Source of the DNA: Sphingorhabdus sp. M41
GTDB lineage: Bacteria > Pseudomonadota > Alphaproteobacteria > Sphingomonadales > Sphingomonadaceae
Reading direction: 5' to 3'
Assembly (NCBI RefSeq): GCF_001586275.1
Contig: NZ_CP014545.1
Coordinates: 1,700,501 to 1,764,500, forward strand
DNA length: 64,000 nucleotides
Below, piece after piece: positions 37,889 to 48,592 of the stretch. Each line of letters starts with the position of its first letter. The first letter of the stretch is position 1. The translations under genes were made by a program, and so were the position numbers. The notes beneath the pieces were generated by a model. That model saw nothing but the letters and a program-made list of their open reading frames with translations. It searched no databases and had not been told where the DNA came from.

Positions 37889-37960
37889 ATTTTCTGTCCC
37901 GGATCCATTACTCTATTGTCCGCTCTTGCCACCCGGCCAGCAAAAGTGCACGAAATTTCT

Positions 37961-38665
37961 ATGAACAGCCTTAATGATATCGAGTGGCGCGTTTCGTCCG
38001 AAAAGGTCGAATATCCAGACGCGCTTGCAGAAATGGAGCAGCGCAACGCTGCGGTTCACGCGGGGGATGCGAAGGAGCTGATCTGGCTGCTCGAGCATCC
38101 GCCACTCTATACAGCCGGCACCAGTTCCGATCCGACGGAGCTGCTCAGCCAGGCTTTCCCTGTCTTTGATACCGGCCGCGGCGGCCGTCATACTTATCAT
38201 GGTCCGGGCCAGCGGGTCGGCTATGTGGTTTTGAACCTGAAGACACGCAGCGCAGATGTGCGCGCTTTTGTCCACGCCATGGAGGATTGGGTAATCGCGG
38301 CGCTGGCAGAATTTGGCGTTGCGGCGCGGGCTGTGGAAGGACGTGTCGGCATCTGGTGCGATACACCTGACGGTCAGGAAGCCAAGATCGGCGCGATCGG
38401 TATTCGCATCCGCAAATGGGTGACGATGCACGGATTTTCGGTCAATGTTGATCCTGATCTCAGCCATTTCGGCGGGATCATTCCCTGCGGGATCAGCGAG
38501 TATCCTGTGACCAGCCTGGCTCAACTGGGTGTCGCGGTAACGCTGGAGCAGTTCGACAAAGCATTGCAAAAAACGGCCGGTAGCTTCCTGAAGGCGATTG
38601 ATCAGGACCAATTGCAGGCTATGAAGCCCCGATTACCCATCGACGATGAGAGGACAAGATCATGA
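37961..38665 (+). CDS. lipB: Octanoyl-[ACP]:protein octanoyltransferase LipB
   Basis: A 234-residue enzyme that transfers octanoate from ACP to lipoyl domains, the step before LipA. The motif [17 protein letters not shown], the catalytic Lys in [10 protein letters not shown] and the catalytic Cys in GIIPCGI are present. ATG at 37961 ([11 protein letters not shown]) is chosen; the frame is open 43 residues further upstream into the divergent gene. It overlaps the next gene by 4 bases. Confidence 0.94.
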   Translation: MNSLNDIEWRVSSEKVEYPDALAEMEQRNAAVHAGDAKELIWLLEHPPLYTAGTSSDPTELLSQAFPVFDTGRGGRHTYHGPGQRVGYVVLNLKTRSADVRAFVHAMEDWVIAALAEFGVAARAVEGRVGIWCDTPDGQEAKIGAIGIRIRKWVTMHGFSVNVDPDLSHFGGIIPCGISEYPVTSLAQLGVAVTLEQFDKALQKTAGSFLKAIDQDQLQAMKPRLPIDDERTRS

Positions 38666-38934
38666 TGAAATTTACCAGAATTATCGCTGCTGCAGCGGTC
38701 GCACTAACCATTTCGGCCTGTTCCGGCAACGACGCATCGGACTCCGGTGAAGTGACCGAAACCCGCATGGATGATGTTGATGTGATCGACGGCACGATCA
38801 GCGACGACATGGTCGATGTCGATACAATCAAGGAGGTCGATGCCACTGGCGAAGAAACCACGGATTCATCGGACAAAAAAGAAGAATCAGTGTCCGGCGA
38901 AGAAGCCGATTCAACTGACAAAGCGGCAGAATAA
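38662..38934 (+). CDS. Small, highly acidic lipoprotein
   Basis: A 90-residue protein with a lipoprotein signal and lipobox ISAC at about residue 20. The mature chain is dominated by Asp, Glu, Ser and Thr ([18 protein letters not shown]), with almost no hydrophobic core, so it is probably unstructured and could bind cations. It is coupled to lipB by an ATGA overlap. In style it resembles the 82-residue lipoprotein at 21.2 kb, but I see no clear sequence homology. Confidence 0.7.
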   Translation: MMKFTRIIAAAAVALTISACSGNDASDSGEVTETRMDDVDVIDGTISDDMVDVDTIKEVDATGEETTDSSDKKEESVSGEEADSTDKAAE

Positions 38935-38936
38935 TA

Positions 38937-39581
38937 TCAGGCCAGGCCGAGAATCTTGTGAGTTTGCAAGGACAGCCGCCATTTCGGATGGGCTTGCACA
39001 AATGCAATAGCCTGTTCGAGATGGTTCTGGCTGGCGGCCGGATCCGCAATCGCGTCTTTCGGTTGTAGCAGCAGGTTGGCGAAGCTCCAGCTTTCCATAT
39101 CCTGCCAATCGCTGTCAGCTTGCGGCCAGACCAGTTTCAGTTCGTCGCCGGATCGCTGGACCGTTTCGCTTTGCGCTTTCGGACTGATGCAGATCCAGTC
39201 GATCGTCCGCGGTACTGCCAGTGTCCCGTTCGATTCAATGGCAATGAAAAAGCCTTCGGCGTGCAGCGCGTCGATCAGCGCCTGATCCACTTGCAACATT
39301 GGTTCTCCACCAGTCAGAACCACGAAGCGCGATTCCCGGCCTTCCCCCCATGTCTCCGAAGCAGCCTTGGCGAGATCATCGGGCGTCTTGAAACGCCCGC
39401 CGCGTTCACCATCCATTCCGATAAAGTCCGTGTCGCAAAATTGGCAAATTGCCGTAGCGCGGTCTCGTTCCAGCCCGGACCAGAGATTGCAGCCGGCGAA
39501 ACGGATAAAAACCGCTCGGCGTCCGGCATGCACCCCTTCACCTTGCAAAGTCAGAAACATCTCTTTGACGGCGTAGCTCAT
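38937..39581 (-). CDS. queE: 7-carboxy-7-deazaguanine synthase QueE
   Basis: A 214-residue radical-SAM enzyme of queuosine biosynthesis that contracts carboxytetrahydropterin to CDG. The cluster motif is the long CX14CX2C form (CNLWSG...ICQFCDTDF) typical of QueE rather than CX3CX2C. FLTLQGEGVHAGRRAVFIRF and VLTGGEPMLQ are conserved. It overlaps queC by 4 bases. Two further queuosine genes (queD, queF) are not in the window. Confidence 0.94.
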   Translation of the reverse strand: MSYAVKEMFLTLQGEGVHAGRRAVFIRFAGCNLWSGLERDRATAICQFCDTDFIGMDGERGGRFKTPDDLAKAASETWGEGRESRFVVLTGGEPMLQVDQALIDALHAEGFFIAIESNGTLAVPRTIDWICISPKAQSETVQRSGDELKLVWPQADSDWQDMESWSFANLLLQPKDAIADPAASQNHLEQAIAFVQAHPKWRLSLQTHKILGLA

Positions 39582-40264
39582 ATTGCTGCGTATCGCGTCG
39601 GGTCGATGATGCCGGCTTCATCAAAGCCCTTTTGCCGCAAGCGGCAGCTATCGCAAAGACCGCAGGGCAGATTGCTGTCGGCCGGATCGTAACAGGACCA
39701 GCTCCAGGCGGGGTCGAGTCCAAGCCGCACGGCTTCTCTGGCGATATCAGCCTTGGTCATATGCTGCAGCGGTGTCCGGATGTGAAAGCCGCTGCCCTGG
39801 TCTCCCGCCTTGGTGGCCAGATCAGCCAGTCTTTCAAACCCTTCGATAAATTCAGGGCGGCAATCCGGGTAACCCGAATAGTCCAGCGCGTTGACGCCAA
39901 TGAAAATATCCCTGGCGTTTCTTGCTTCGGCCAGACCGAGTGTCAAAGAAAGAAAGATCAGATTGCGGGCGGGAACATAGGTGACCGGGATATCATCGGT
40001 AACCCCGGATTTCGGCACATCAATATCAGCAGTCAGCGCAGACCCGCCAAAGCGGCTCAGATCGAGTGGCAGGACAATATGTTCGACAACCTCAAGCTCG
40101 GCTGCAATTTTCTGGGCGGACTGCAATTCGATCTTGTGCCGCTGATTATAGTCGACGGTGAGCGCGATCAGGCGATAACCCTGCTCGGCGGCAATCGCCG
40201 CGGACACCATTGAGTCCAGTCCACCGGACAATAATATGATCGCTGTTTTTGATTCGGAAGTCAT
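39578..40264 (-). CDS. queC: 7-cyano-7-deazaguanine synthase QueC
   Basis: A 228-residue ATP-dependent enzyme converting CDG to preQ0. The PP-loop LLSGGLDSMVSAAIA, the YVPARNLIFLSLTLGLAEA segment and the C-terminal zinc site (CGLCDSCRLRQKGF, with C in WSCYDPAD) are all present. First gene of the queC-queE pair. I looked for a preQ1 riboswitch upstream and did not see one. Confidence 0.95.
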   Translation of the reverse strand: MTSESKTAIILLSGGLDSMVSAAIAAEQGYRLIALTVDYNQRHKIELQSAQKIAAELEVVEHIVLPLDLSRFGGSALTADIDVPKSGVTDDIPVTYVPARNLIFLSLTLGLAEARNARDIFIGVNALDYSGYPDCRPEFIEGFERLADLATKAGDQGSGFHIRTPLQHMTKADIAREAVRLGLDPAWSWSCYDPADSNLPCGLCDSCRLRQKGFDEAGIIDPTRYAAI

Positions 40265-40334
40265 GATGCGCCCCGCTAATGACCTTGGCCGCGCGGTGCA
40301 AGTTTTGTACGCAAATTGCGCGCGCGGTCAGGAT

Positions 40335-40742
40335 CTAGCAATTGCCGGTGCGGCGACCCTCGAGATTGATGGAAAAGGGTGCGTTATTGCGGAACCCTTG
40401 GGAAAATATCTGCACCAAGCTGCTGGATTCCTGCTTGATTTCGGTAACGCCCTGACCGGCGTTTCCGCATTTATAGCTGACACGAAGCTTCTTCGGGCCA
40501 TTTTCGATCACGTAACGGGTGCAATTCGCATTGCCATGCTGAATTTGCAGCAGCAATTCCGGATTTCCCAGGCATAGTTTCTGGCCGGGGTCGCGAGATC
40601 CCCGCTCTTTCAGCGTCCATTCGCCCGGCACAAGGCCGTCGAGCAAAGCCAATCCAGGCGTCTGAGCCGGGGCAGCCATCGCAAACCCCGACAGGACGGC
40701 GGCTGTTGCGCTGATAATTTTGATCAGTTTCAAGCCTTTCAT
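40335..40742 (-). CDS. Exported DUF3617-like protein
   Basis: A 135-residue protein with a signal peptide (residues 1-26, ending AAPAQ). The mature part begins LVPGEWTLKERG, followed by a Cys-containing segment (KLCLGNPELL, ANCTRYVIENG, YKCGNAGQGVTEI) like DUF3617 proteins, which are small periplasmic proteins of unknown role common in sphingomonads. Four Cys could form two disulfides. It is monocistronic as far as visible. Confidence 0.72.
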   Translation of the reverse strand: MKGLKLIKIISATAAVLSGFAMAAPAQTPGLALLDGLVPGEWTLKERGSRDPGQKLCLGNPELLLQIQHGNANCTRYVIENGPKKLRVSYKCGNAGQGVTEIKQESSSLVQIFSQGFRNNAPFSINLEGRRTGNC

Positions 40743-40859
40743 TGATAATCTCCTGTCATGTTGGTTGCGTGAATACCTTAGACGCGCGCCGGATTATTAT
40801 GGAAATACGGCCAATATCGTCCCTAATTATGTCGATCGATAGGAATTTTTAGACGTTCT

Positions 40860-40882
40860 CGCCTGATTGCCATATTCAGGCG
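40860..40882. terminator. Weak hairpin after hslO
   Basis: A perfect 7-base inverted repeat, CGCCTGA/TCAGGCG, with a 9-base loop, 6 bases past the hslO stop. No T-run follows on the minus strand, so it may only be an mRNA-end stabiliser. Confidence 0.4.
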
Positions 40883-40887
40883 GGGAT

Positions 40888-41790
40888 TCAGTTGTTCAGG
40901 CTGGTGCCGGTAATCGTGAATGTCTTGCTGCAAAAGGCGCAATCAATCGCAATATTACCCTGTTCGTCTACCATATCGTCCTTATCTTCTCTCGGGAAGC
41001 GTGCGATCACGTCCCTGATATGGTCTTCATTACAACGGCATCCCTTAACGCACGGTTTACCGCTCAATAGCCTCACCTCGTCGCTCTCGCTGAACAGCCG
41101 CCACAAAATATCCTCCAGCGGCAATGTGATATCGGTCAATTCCTCAGACCGAACGCTACTGCCCATGATCTCGACATGCTCCCATTCTGGATGATCAAGT
41201 TGCGCATGGAGCCGTTCACGACCAGCTTCCCCTTCTGGCAGATGCTGGACAAGGAGACCACCGGCGGAAATGCGACCATCCGTCTCCTCAATCGCCACCC
41301 GGATGAGCGTCGGAATCTGCTCGGACTGGAAGAAATAATTCTGCACAGCCTCTGCCAGGCTGGCGCCTTCCAGCGGCACGATGCCCTGATTGCGGCCACG
41401 GGGGGCCGGCTGGTCAAAGGTGATCGCGAGATAGCCTTTGCCAAATAGCGCCATCAAACTGGGTTCCAGCGGCTGGGCGGCGAGCCGTTCCCGATCAAAT
41501 TGGACATAGCCGCGCAGAGCGCCATTTTTATAGTCGCAAGCCAGGAGGCTGATCACGCCAGCCTCGGTTTGCGCCTGCAATGTCAGTTGCGATTCTTCAT
41601 CCTTAAGCAACGCGCCCAGCATCGCTGTCAGACAGACCGCTTCCGCCAATATGTCCCGGATCATTGGTGGATAGGCATGCGCTGCCAGAATATCATCCAG
41701 CACGGGACCAAGACGGACCACCCGCCCGCGGCAATTTTTCGCGGGAATGGCAAAGGACAATATGCTGTCGGTCGGGGAGATCTCTATCAT
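40888..41790 (-). CDS. hslO: Redox-regulated chaperone Hsp33
   Basis: A 300-residue holdase activated by oxidation. The C-terminal zinc switch is CVKGCRC (C-x-C inside) plus CAFC, the four Cys that bind zinc when reduced. The N-terminal domain contains GYVQFDRE and the EQIPTLIRVAI segment. ATG at 41790 is preferred over the one at 41808 because it overlaps the argF stop as TGATG, a coupling signal. Being near katG may be chance, but both act in oxidative stress. Confidence 0.92.
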   Translation of the reverse strand: MIEISPTDSILSFAIPAKNCRGRVVRLGPVLDDILAAHAYPPMIRDILAEAVCLTAMLGALLKDEESQLTLQAQTEAGVISLLACDYKNGALRGYVQFDRERLAAQPLEPSLMALFGKGYLAITFDQPAPRGRNQGIVPLEGASLAEAVQNYFFQSEQIPTLIRVAIEETDGRISAGGLLVQHLPEGEAGRERLHAQLDHPEWEHVEIMGSSVRSEELTDITLPLEDILWRLFSESDEVRLLSGKPCVKGCRCNEDHIRDVIARFPREDKDDMVDEQGNIAIDCAFCSKTFTITGTSLNN

Positions 41791-42716
41791 CAAATCTGGC
41801 CGAAACACCAGCGGAGAACGGATTTCTGCGCGTGAATCCGGTTTTCCGCTTCGTCCCAGATGACTGACTGCGGACCATCGATCACCGAGGGCATGACTTC
41901 CTCGCCGCGATGGGCAGGCAGACAGTGCAGGAACAATGCATCGGACTTGGCTTGCTCCATCAGAACCTCATTGACCTGATAGGGCATCATGGCAGCAAGT
42001 TTTTCCTCCGCATGCTCCTGGCCCATCGACACCCATGTATCTGTCACGACTACATCTGCGCCTGCAACGGCTTCATTCTCATTCCTGTGGATCGAGATAT
42101 TGGCGCCCGCAGCCCGGGCGTTCTTGATGAACTCCGGGTCGGAATCATAGCCTTCGGGACAACCAATCCGGACGTTGAACTTCATCAGGCCAGCGGCTTC
42201 GACGATGCTGTTGAGCACATTATTGCCATCGCCGAGCCATGCGATTTCGAGGCCCGGCAATGACTTGCCATGTTCGACGAGGGTCAGCAGATCGGCAACG
42301 ATCTGGCAGGGATGTGAGAGATCGGTCAGACCGTTGATCACCGGCACGCTGGCATTGGCTGCCATTTGTTCGATTTTAGCATGATCGTCGGTACGGATCA
42401 TGATTGCGTCGCACATGCGGGAAAGGACCCTGGCGGTGTCCGCCACTGTTTCGCCGCGCCCGAGCTGCATCGAACCGCTGTCCATGACGACACTGGTACC
42501 GCCTAGCTGGCGGATGCCGATATCGAAAGACACCCGGGTCCGGGTACTGCTCTTTTCAAAGATCATTGCCAGCACATGATCAGCCAAAGGCTTGTCGCCG
42601 TCCGGCTTGCCCTTGAGCCAGCCAGCCCGTGCCGCCTTGCGATCGATCGCGTCATTGATCATCGCTGCAATAGCATCTCCGCCCGCGTCGGCGAGGTTGA
42701 GAAAATGCCGGCTCAT
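41790..42716 (-). CDS. argF: Ornithine carbamoyltransferase ArgF
   Basis: A 308-residue enzyme making citrulline from ornithine and carbamoyl phosphate in arginine synthesis. The motifs [15 protein letters not shown] (carbamoyl-phosphate site), [14 protein letters not shown] and [11 protein letters not shown] are intact. It is the middle gene of argD-argF-hslO; its start overlaps argD by 4 bases and its stop overlaps hslO. Confidence 0.95.
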   Translation of the reverse strand: MSRHFLNLADAGGDAIAAMINDAIDRKAARAGWLKGKPDGDKPLADHVLAMIFEKSSTRTRVSFDIGIRQLGGTSVVMDSGSMQLGRGETVADTARVLSRMCDAIMIRTDDHAKIEQMAANASVPVINGLTDLSHPCQIVADLLTLVEHGKSLPGLEIAWLGDGNNVLNSIVEAAGLMKFNVRIGCPEGYDSDPEFIKNARAAGANISIHRNENEAVAGADVVVTDTWVSMGQEHAEEKLAAMMPYQVNEVLMEQAKSDALFLHCLPAHRGEEVMPSVIDGPQSVIWDEAENRIHAQKSVLRWCFGQI

Positions 42717-43897
42717 GATTCAGTCGCCTGATAATCGGCTGCGCCGGCGGACAGTTTCTCGATGAATGTAGCGATATGACTGTCATCGATGTTGAGGGGC
42801 GGCAATATCCGTAGAGTATTGTCTCCGGCGGCCACCGTCAGCAGGCCGTGATTGTCACGCAGATGAGCGACGAAGCTGCGCGCTTCCTGCGTCATCATGA
42901 TGCCGAGCATCAGGCCCTTGCCCCGGACGCCAATGAACAGATCGGGGTAATTACCAATGAACTGTTCGATTGCCGCGCGCAGCTTGTCGCCAGTGGTCCG
43001 GACATTTTCGAGAAATTCGTCATTGGCGACCACGTCCCAGACCGCATTGCCTGCTGCCATCGCCAGAGGATTACCGCCATAGGTCGAACCATGGGTTCCA
43101 ACCACCATGCCGCGGGCCGCTTCTTCGGTTGCCAGACAGGCCCCCAGGGGAAAACCTCCGCCAAGGCCCTTCGCGGTCGCGACGATGTCCGGCTTTATGC
43201 CGTATAGCTCATATGCATAGAGAGCACCGGTGCGCGCGACACCGCATTGCACTTCGTCGAGCGCCAGCAAGATGCCGTGCTTGTCGGCAAGATCGCGCAG
43301 CCCCTTCATAAATGCATCCGAAGCCGGACGGACACCGCCCTCGCCTTGTATCGGTTCGACCAGAAATGCTGCGGTTTTATCAGTGATCGCCGCTTCGGCC
43401 GCTGCCAGGTCGTCAAACTCGACATATTTGAAGCCGGCGAGCAAGGGCGAAAAGCCGTGGTGCATTTTCTCCTGATTGGACGCCGAGATGGTCGCCATCG
43501 TCCGGCCGTGGAAGGCGTTCTTGAAGGTGATGATCTCGAACCGGTCGCTGCCCGCTGATTGATGATAGGCACGCGCGGTCTTGATCGCGCATTCCACCGC
43601 TTCAGCGCCGCTATTGGTGAAGAACACGGTATCGGCAAAGGTTGTATCGACCAGACGCTGCGCGAATTTCTCGCCCTGCGGGCTGCCATAGAGATTCGAA
43701 ACATGCATCAGGGTTGCCGCCTGATCCTGGATTGCCTTGGTCAGATGCGGATGGCCGTGGCCAAGCAGATTGACCGCGATGCCGCTGGCAAAGTCCAGCG
43801 CCCGGGAACCGTCTTCGGAAATCAGCCAGGCGCCCTCGCCTCGGACAGGACGAAAACCGCACCGGGGATATACGGGCATGAGCGGAGTAATCGTCAT
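42713..43897 (-). CDS. argD: Acetylornithine aminotransferase ArgD
   Basis: A 394-residue class-III PLP aminotransferase of arginine (and possibly lysine) synthesis. The PLP-Lys lies in [43 protein letters not shown] and [14 protein letters not shown] are family motifs. A clear GGAAGGA ribosome site precedes the ATG. A terminator-like hairpin lies 43 bases upstream of the start codon in its leader. Confidence 0.93.
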   Translation of the reverse strand: MTITPLMPVYPRCGFRPVRGEGAWLISEDGSRALDFASGIAVNLLGHGHPHLTKAIQDQAATLMHVSNLYGSPQGEKFAQRLVDTTFADTVFFTNSGAEAVECAIKTARAYHQSAGSDRFEIITFKNAFHGRTMATISASNQEKMHHGFSPLLAGFKYVEFDDLAAAEAAITDKTAAFLVEPIQGEGGVRPASDAFMKGLRDLADKHGILLALDEVQCGVARTGALYAYELYGIKPDIVATAKGLGGGFPLGACLATEEAARGMVVGTHGSTYGGNPLAMAAGNAVWDVVANDEFLENVRTTGDKLRAAIEQFIGNYPDLFIGVRGKGLMLGIMMTQEARSFVAHLRDNHGLLTVAAGDNTLRILPPLNIDDSHIATFIEKLSAGAADYQATES

Positions 43898-43929
43898 CTT
43901 ATTTTCCTTCCAACAACTGGACGCATATA

Positions 43930-43960
43930 GAAAAAGAAAAGGCGACCCGATTGGCCGCCT
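43930..43960 (-). terminator. Terminator-like hairpin in the argD leader
   Basis: On the minus strand an 8-bp stem (AGGCGGCC pairing with GGTCGCCT, one G-U) with a 5-base loop is followed by TTTCTTTTTC. It ends about 33 bases before the argD start. No minus-strand gene is visible upstream, so it may end readthrough from antisense transcription, act as an attenuator for argD, or lie upstream of the argD promoter. Confidence 0.6.
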
Positions 43961-44136
43961 CTCGAATTAGTATGCCCTTATATGCCGCTTCATGAAGCCG
44001 GTCAATCGTGGTACTATGCAGTGGCCGACATGCTGCAATCGATCGGCCTGATTGACTATTCTGATCACTGAGACCGGGATAATTCGTTTAGCGGGACCGT
44101 CGCCATATAGTAGACGATGGTATCGGTGACTGTTGA

Positions 44137-46365
<2,229 letters not shown>

Positions 46366-46385
46366 CAACATCTGAATACCCGCAG

Positions 46386-46419
46386 GAACGGCCCGTTGAA
46401 AAAAATCAGCGGGCCGTTC
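46386..46419 (+). terminator. Hairpin after katG
   Basis: A perfect 10-base inverted repeat (GAACGGCCCG / CGGGCCGTTC) with a 14-base A-rich loop lies 20 bases after the katG stop and is followed by TTGGTT. The T-run is short. It probably ends katG and could also serve the convergent GFA gene. Confidence 0.65.
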
Positions 46420-46445
46420 TTGGTTATACCGCTCCGGCGAGAAAT

Positions 46446-46823
46446 CTAGTCCAACCCGGCTTTCGCCGCCTCCCAATTCTGACCATCAAAATTTGTGATG
46501 CTCGGTTTCAGATCGTGGCCGGCGTCGAGGCAGTTGTAATTCACGCTCCAGCAATCCGGATGGGATCTTGGCTGGTAAAAGCTTTTGACACCGCAATGGC
46601 TGCAGAACAGATGATCCGCCTGCCCACTGCCAAATCGGTAGCTGGTGAGTTCGCCCTCGCCTTTCAGCAACATAAACTCCTGATGCGGCACAATCAGATG
46701 CAGAAAGCCGGTGCGCGCGCAGATCGAGCAATTGCAGTCGAGCAATACCGGTGCGGCTTCGACCTGCGCTTCAAAGCGGACGGCGCCGCAATGACAGCCG
46801 CCATGAATGGTTGGCGCGGTCAT
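46446..46823 (-). CDS. GFA/CENP-V family zinc protein
   Basis: A 125-residue protein with the zinc-binding Cys pairs of the glutathione-dependent formaldehyde-activating fold: GGCHCGAVRF, DCNCSICARTG and FCSHCGVKSFY. Most members of this family have no proven substrate. ATG at 46823 overlaps the kinase stop as ATGA and is preferred to one seven residues upstream. The coupling to a HisKA_2 kinase gene is unusual, and its meaning is unknown. Confidence 0.85.
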   Translation of the reverse strand: MTAPTIHGGCHCGAVRFEAQVEAAPVLLDCNCSICARTGFLHLIVPHQEFMLLKGEGELTSYRFGSGQADHLFCSHCGVKSFYQPRSHPDCWSVNYNCLDAGHDLKPSITNFDGQNWEAAKAGLD

Positions 46824-47854
46824 GGAGTTTCTGCCAATCTGCAAATGTGCCGCGTTCCCTGCTCGCTCGTTTCGGAATCCAGTTCCCCCTTTGCCATTTG
46901 AGCAAAGGCGTTGAGAAACTGCGTCCCCTGCGCTCCGTCCCGAATGATATCGGGCAGACCGACGCCATCATCCCTGACCTCCAGCACCGCACCGTCAGAT
47001 ACGGCCCGCAACTCCACTCTGATGGTTCCCTTGTCGCGATCAACAAAGGCATGTTTTACCGCGTTTGTGACCAGTTCGTTGACCAACAGCCCGACTGCGC
47101 CGGCACGATCGCGCGAGAGCTGACACGGTTCGGCGGCAACGATCAGCTTGATTCGGCCGTCAAGCGTCAGAGCCTCTCGCAGCGAACCACAAAGTCTGTT
47201 CAAAAAGTCCTGCATATCGACGATCGCGATATTGTCGAGATTGTCATATCGCAAGCTTTCATAGGCTTTCGAAAGGCTGTGGACACGGCCTGCCGCTCTC
47301 CCAAGCGCTGATTTCACTTCACTATTTTCGCTTTTTTGCTGCTGCAATGCGAGCAGACTCGAGAGGATCGCCAGATTATTTTTCACGCGATGGTCGACTT
47401 CGGCAAGCAGCATATCCCGTTCTGCAATATGCTGCTCTTTTTCAAGCAGCAGCCAACGGCCAGCCGTTCGAGCCGCATCTCCCAGGCAAACTATGATCAA
47501 GCCAATTGCTGCATTCACGAAAGTTCGGGCTCGGTCTCCGGAGTCATCAAACATAAAACTGCCCGTGACGGGCAATACATAATACCAGGAATAAATTGTT
47601 GTCAGAACCAATGTTAAAAATCCGGCGCGAAACCTTCCAAAAAGCGTCGCGAGCAATATAAACGGAACATTAACGGCAAAAGGCGCCGCACCAACCGCCC
47701 AATTGTTGATCGCTTCTCGCGCGGCTATGGCAATAGCGGTAAATGTAATTGCCACGAGGATCTGTACGGCCGACGGAAAAAAGCGCGGCATGAGATCGAT
47801 CAAATCTAGCCGGTTGATACGTGCCAGCGAATTGGTATTAAAACTGCCAAACAT
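46820..47854 (-). CDS. HisKA_2-type membrane histidine kinase with DUF4118-like sensor
   Basis: A 344-residue kinase. Four closely spaced membrane spans (about 15-120) resemble the DUF4118 (KdpD-type) sensor. They are followed by the H-box LAEVDHRVKNNLAILSSLLA of the HisKA_2 family and an ATPase domain (LVNELVTNAVKHAF, VRDDGVGLP). ATG at 47854 is chosen because AGAAGG lies 8 bases before it; upstream Met at 47860 and 47980 are less likely. No response regulator is adjacent, so it may signal to the general stress regulators (inference). Confidence 0.85.
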   Translation of the reverse strand: MFGSFNTNSLARINRLDLIDLMPRFFPSAVQILVAITFTAIAIAAREAINNWAVGAAPFAVNVPFILLATLFGRFRAGFLTLVLTTIYSWYYVLPVTGSFMFDDSGDRARTFVNAAIGLIIVCLGDAARTAGRWLLLEKEQHIAERDMLLAEVDHRVKNNLAILSSLLALQQQKSENSEVKSALGRAAGRVHSLSKAYESLRYDNLDNIAIVDMQDFLNRLCGSLREALTLDGRIKLIVAAEPCQLSRDRAGAVGLLVNELVTNAVKHAFVDRDKGTIRVELRAVSDGAVLEVRDDGVGLPDIIRDGAQGTQFLNAFAQMAKGELDSETSEQGTRHICRLAETP

Positions 47855-48040
47855 TTGCATTGCCTTCTTAAGGAGAGGCCCATTTACATCGGTTTGAAAC
47901 GGCTGAATATAACATAGATCGACATTATCATTTAATTCTGACGCAGAAAGACTGTCCTCGCACAGATCAAGCTTTGGCAATCGGGAAGTTGTGGCGCGTT
48001 TCGGCGTGCGCTTGAACGCGGATGCCGCCGATTTCGGCCT

Positions 48041-48592
48041 TCACTCGGAATCGGACCGATCCGCATTTCCTTCGGTCCGCGGCTCAAAAGAAAGGGACAG
48101 CGGAGTGATGAATCCACTATTGTTAACGCGGATCATTACGATGCCCTGCAATCCCGGGTTAGCGAGCTTTTCCTGATAATCGCGGGCGGATTTCTGGGGA
48201 ATGTAAATACGATCGCGAACCAGGCCATCATCCCCTTCTTCGCTCCACGGGTTCACTTCAGCCATTGAATCACACATAAAGCCCGACGATTGCTCCGGCC
48301 TGATCTTATCTTGCAATACAACGCTTTCAACCGTTGGCGGAGATCCCTTGATGCACAGGGTTTTTCGTGAACCGGACCAGGTCGGGATGTCACCTTCCTC
48401 AAGGGCAGGCCAATCATAACGAAATTGCACATAATGTCCGCGCAACAAATCCCGCGGATCATAGCCGGTAATCGGCACAGCCCATTCGGTTCCCTGATGC
48501 GATTCTCTATCCGTCAGTAGCCAGATCAGGCCGAGACCGACCAATGGCAAAAGCAGCGCGAACGGAAGAAAGAAGCGATGATATCGGTTCAT
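48041..48592 (-). CDS. GDYXXLXY-family membrane-anchored protein
   Basis: A 183-residue protein with one N-terminal membrane anchor (FFLPFALLLPLVGLGLIWLL) and an outward domain. The segment ITGYDPRDLLRGHYVQFRYDW is the signature of the GDYXXLXY family; a second feature is DRIYIPQKSARDYQ. Function is unknown. It is coupled by a 4-base overlap to the DUF2157 gene, a pairing seen in many bacteria, which suggests that the two proteins form a complex. Confidence 0.85.
   Translation of the reverse strand: MNRYHRFFLPFALLLPLVGLGLIWLLTDRESHQGTEWAVPITGYDPRDLLRGHYVQFRYDWPALEEGDIPTWSGSRKTLCIKGSPPTVESVVLQDKIRPEQSSGFMCDSMAEVNPWSEEGDDGLVRDRIYIPQKSARDYQEKLANPGLQGIVMIRVNNSGFITPLSLSFEPRTEGNADRSDSE

Noticed and set aside
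39578-40334. preQ1 riboswitch upstream of queC
   Set aside because: The 70-base gap before queC has no conserved pseudoknot-like core that I could recognise.
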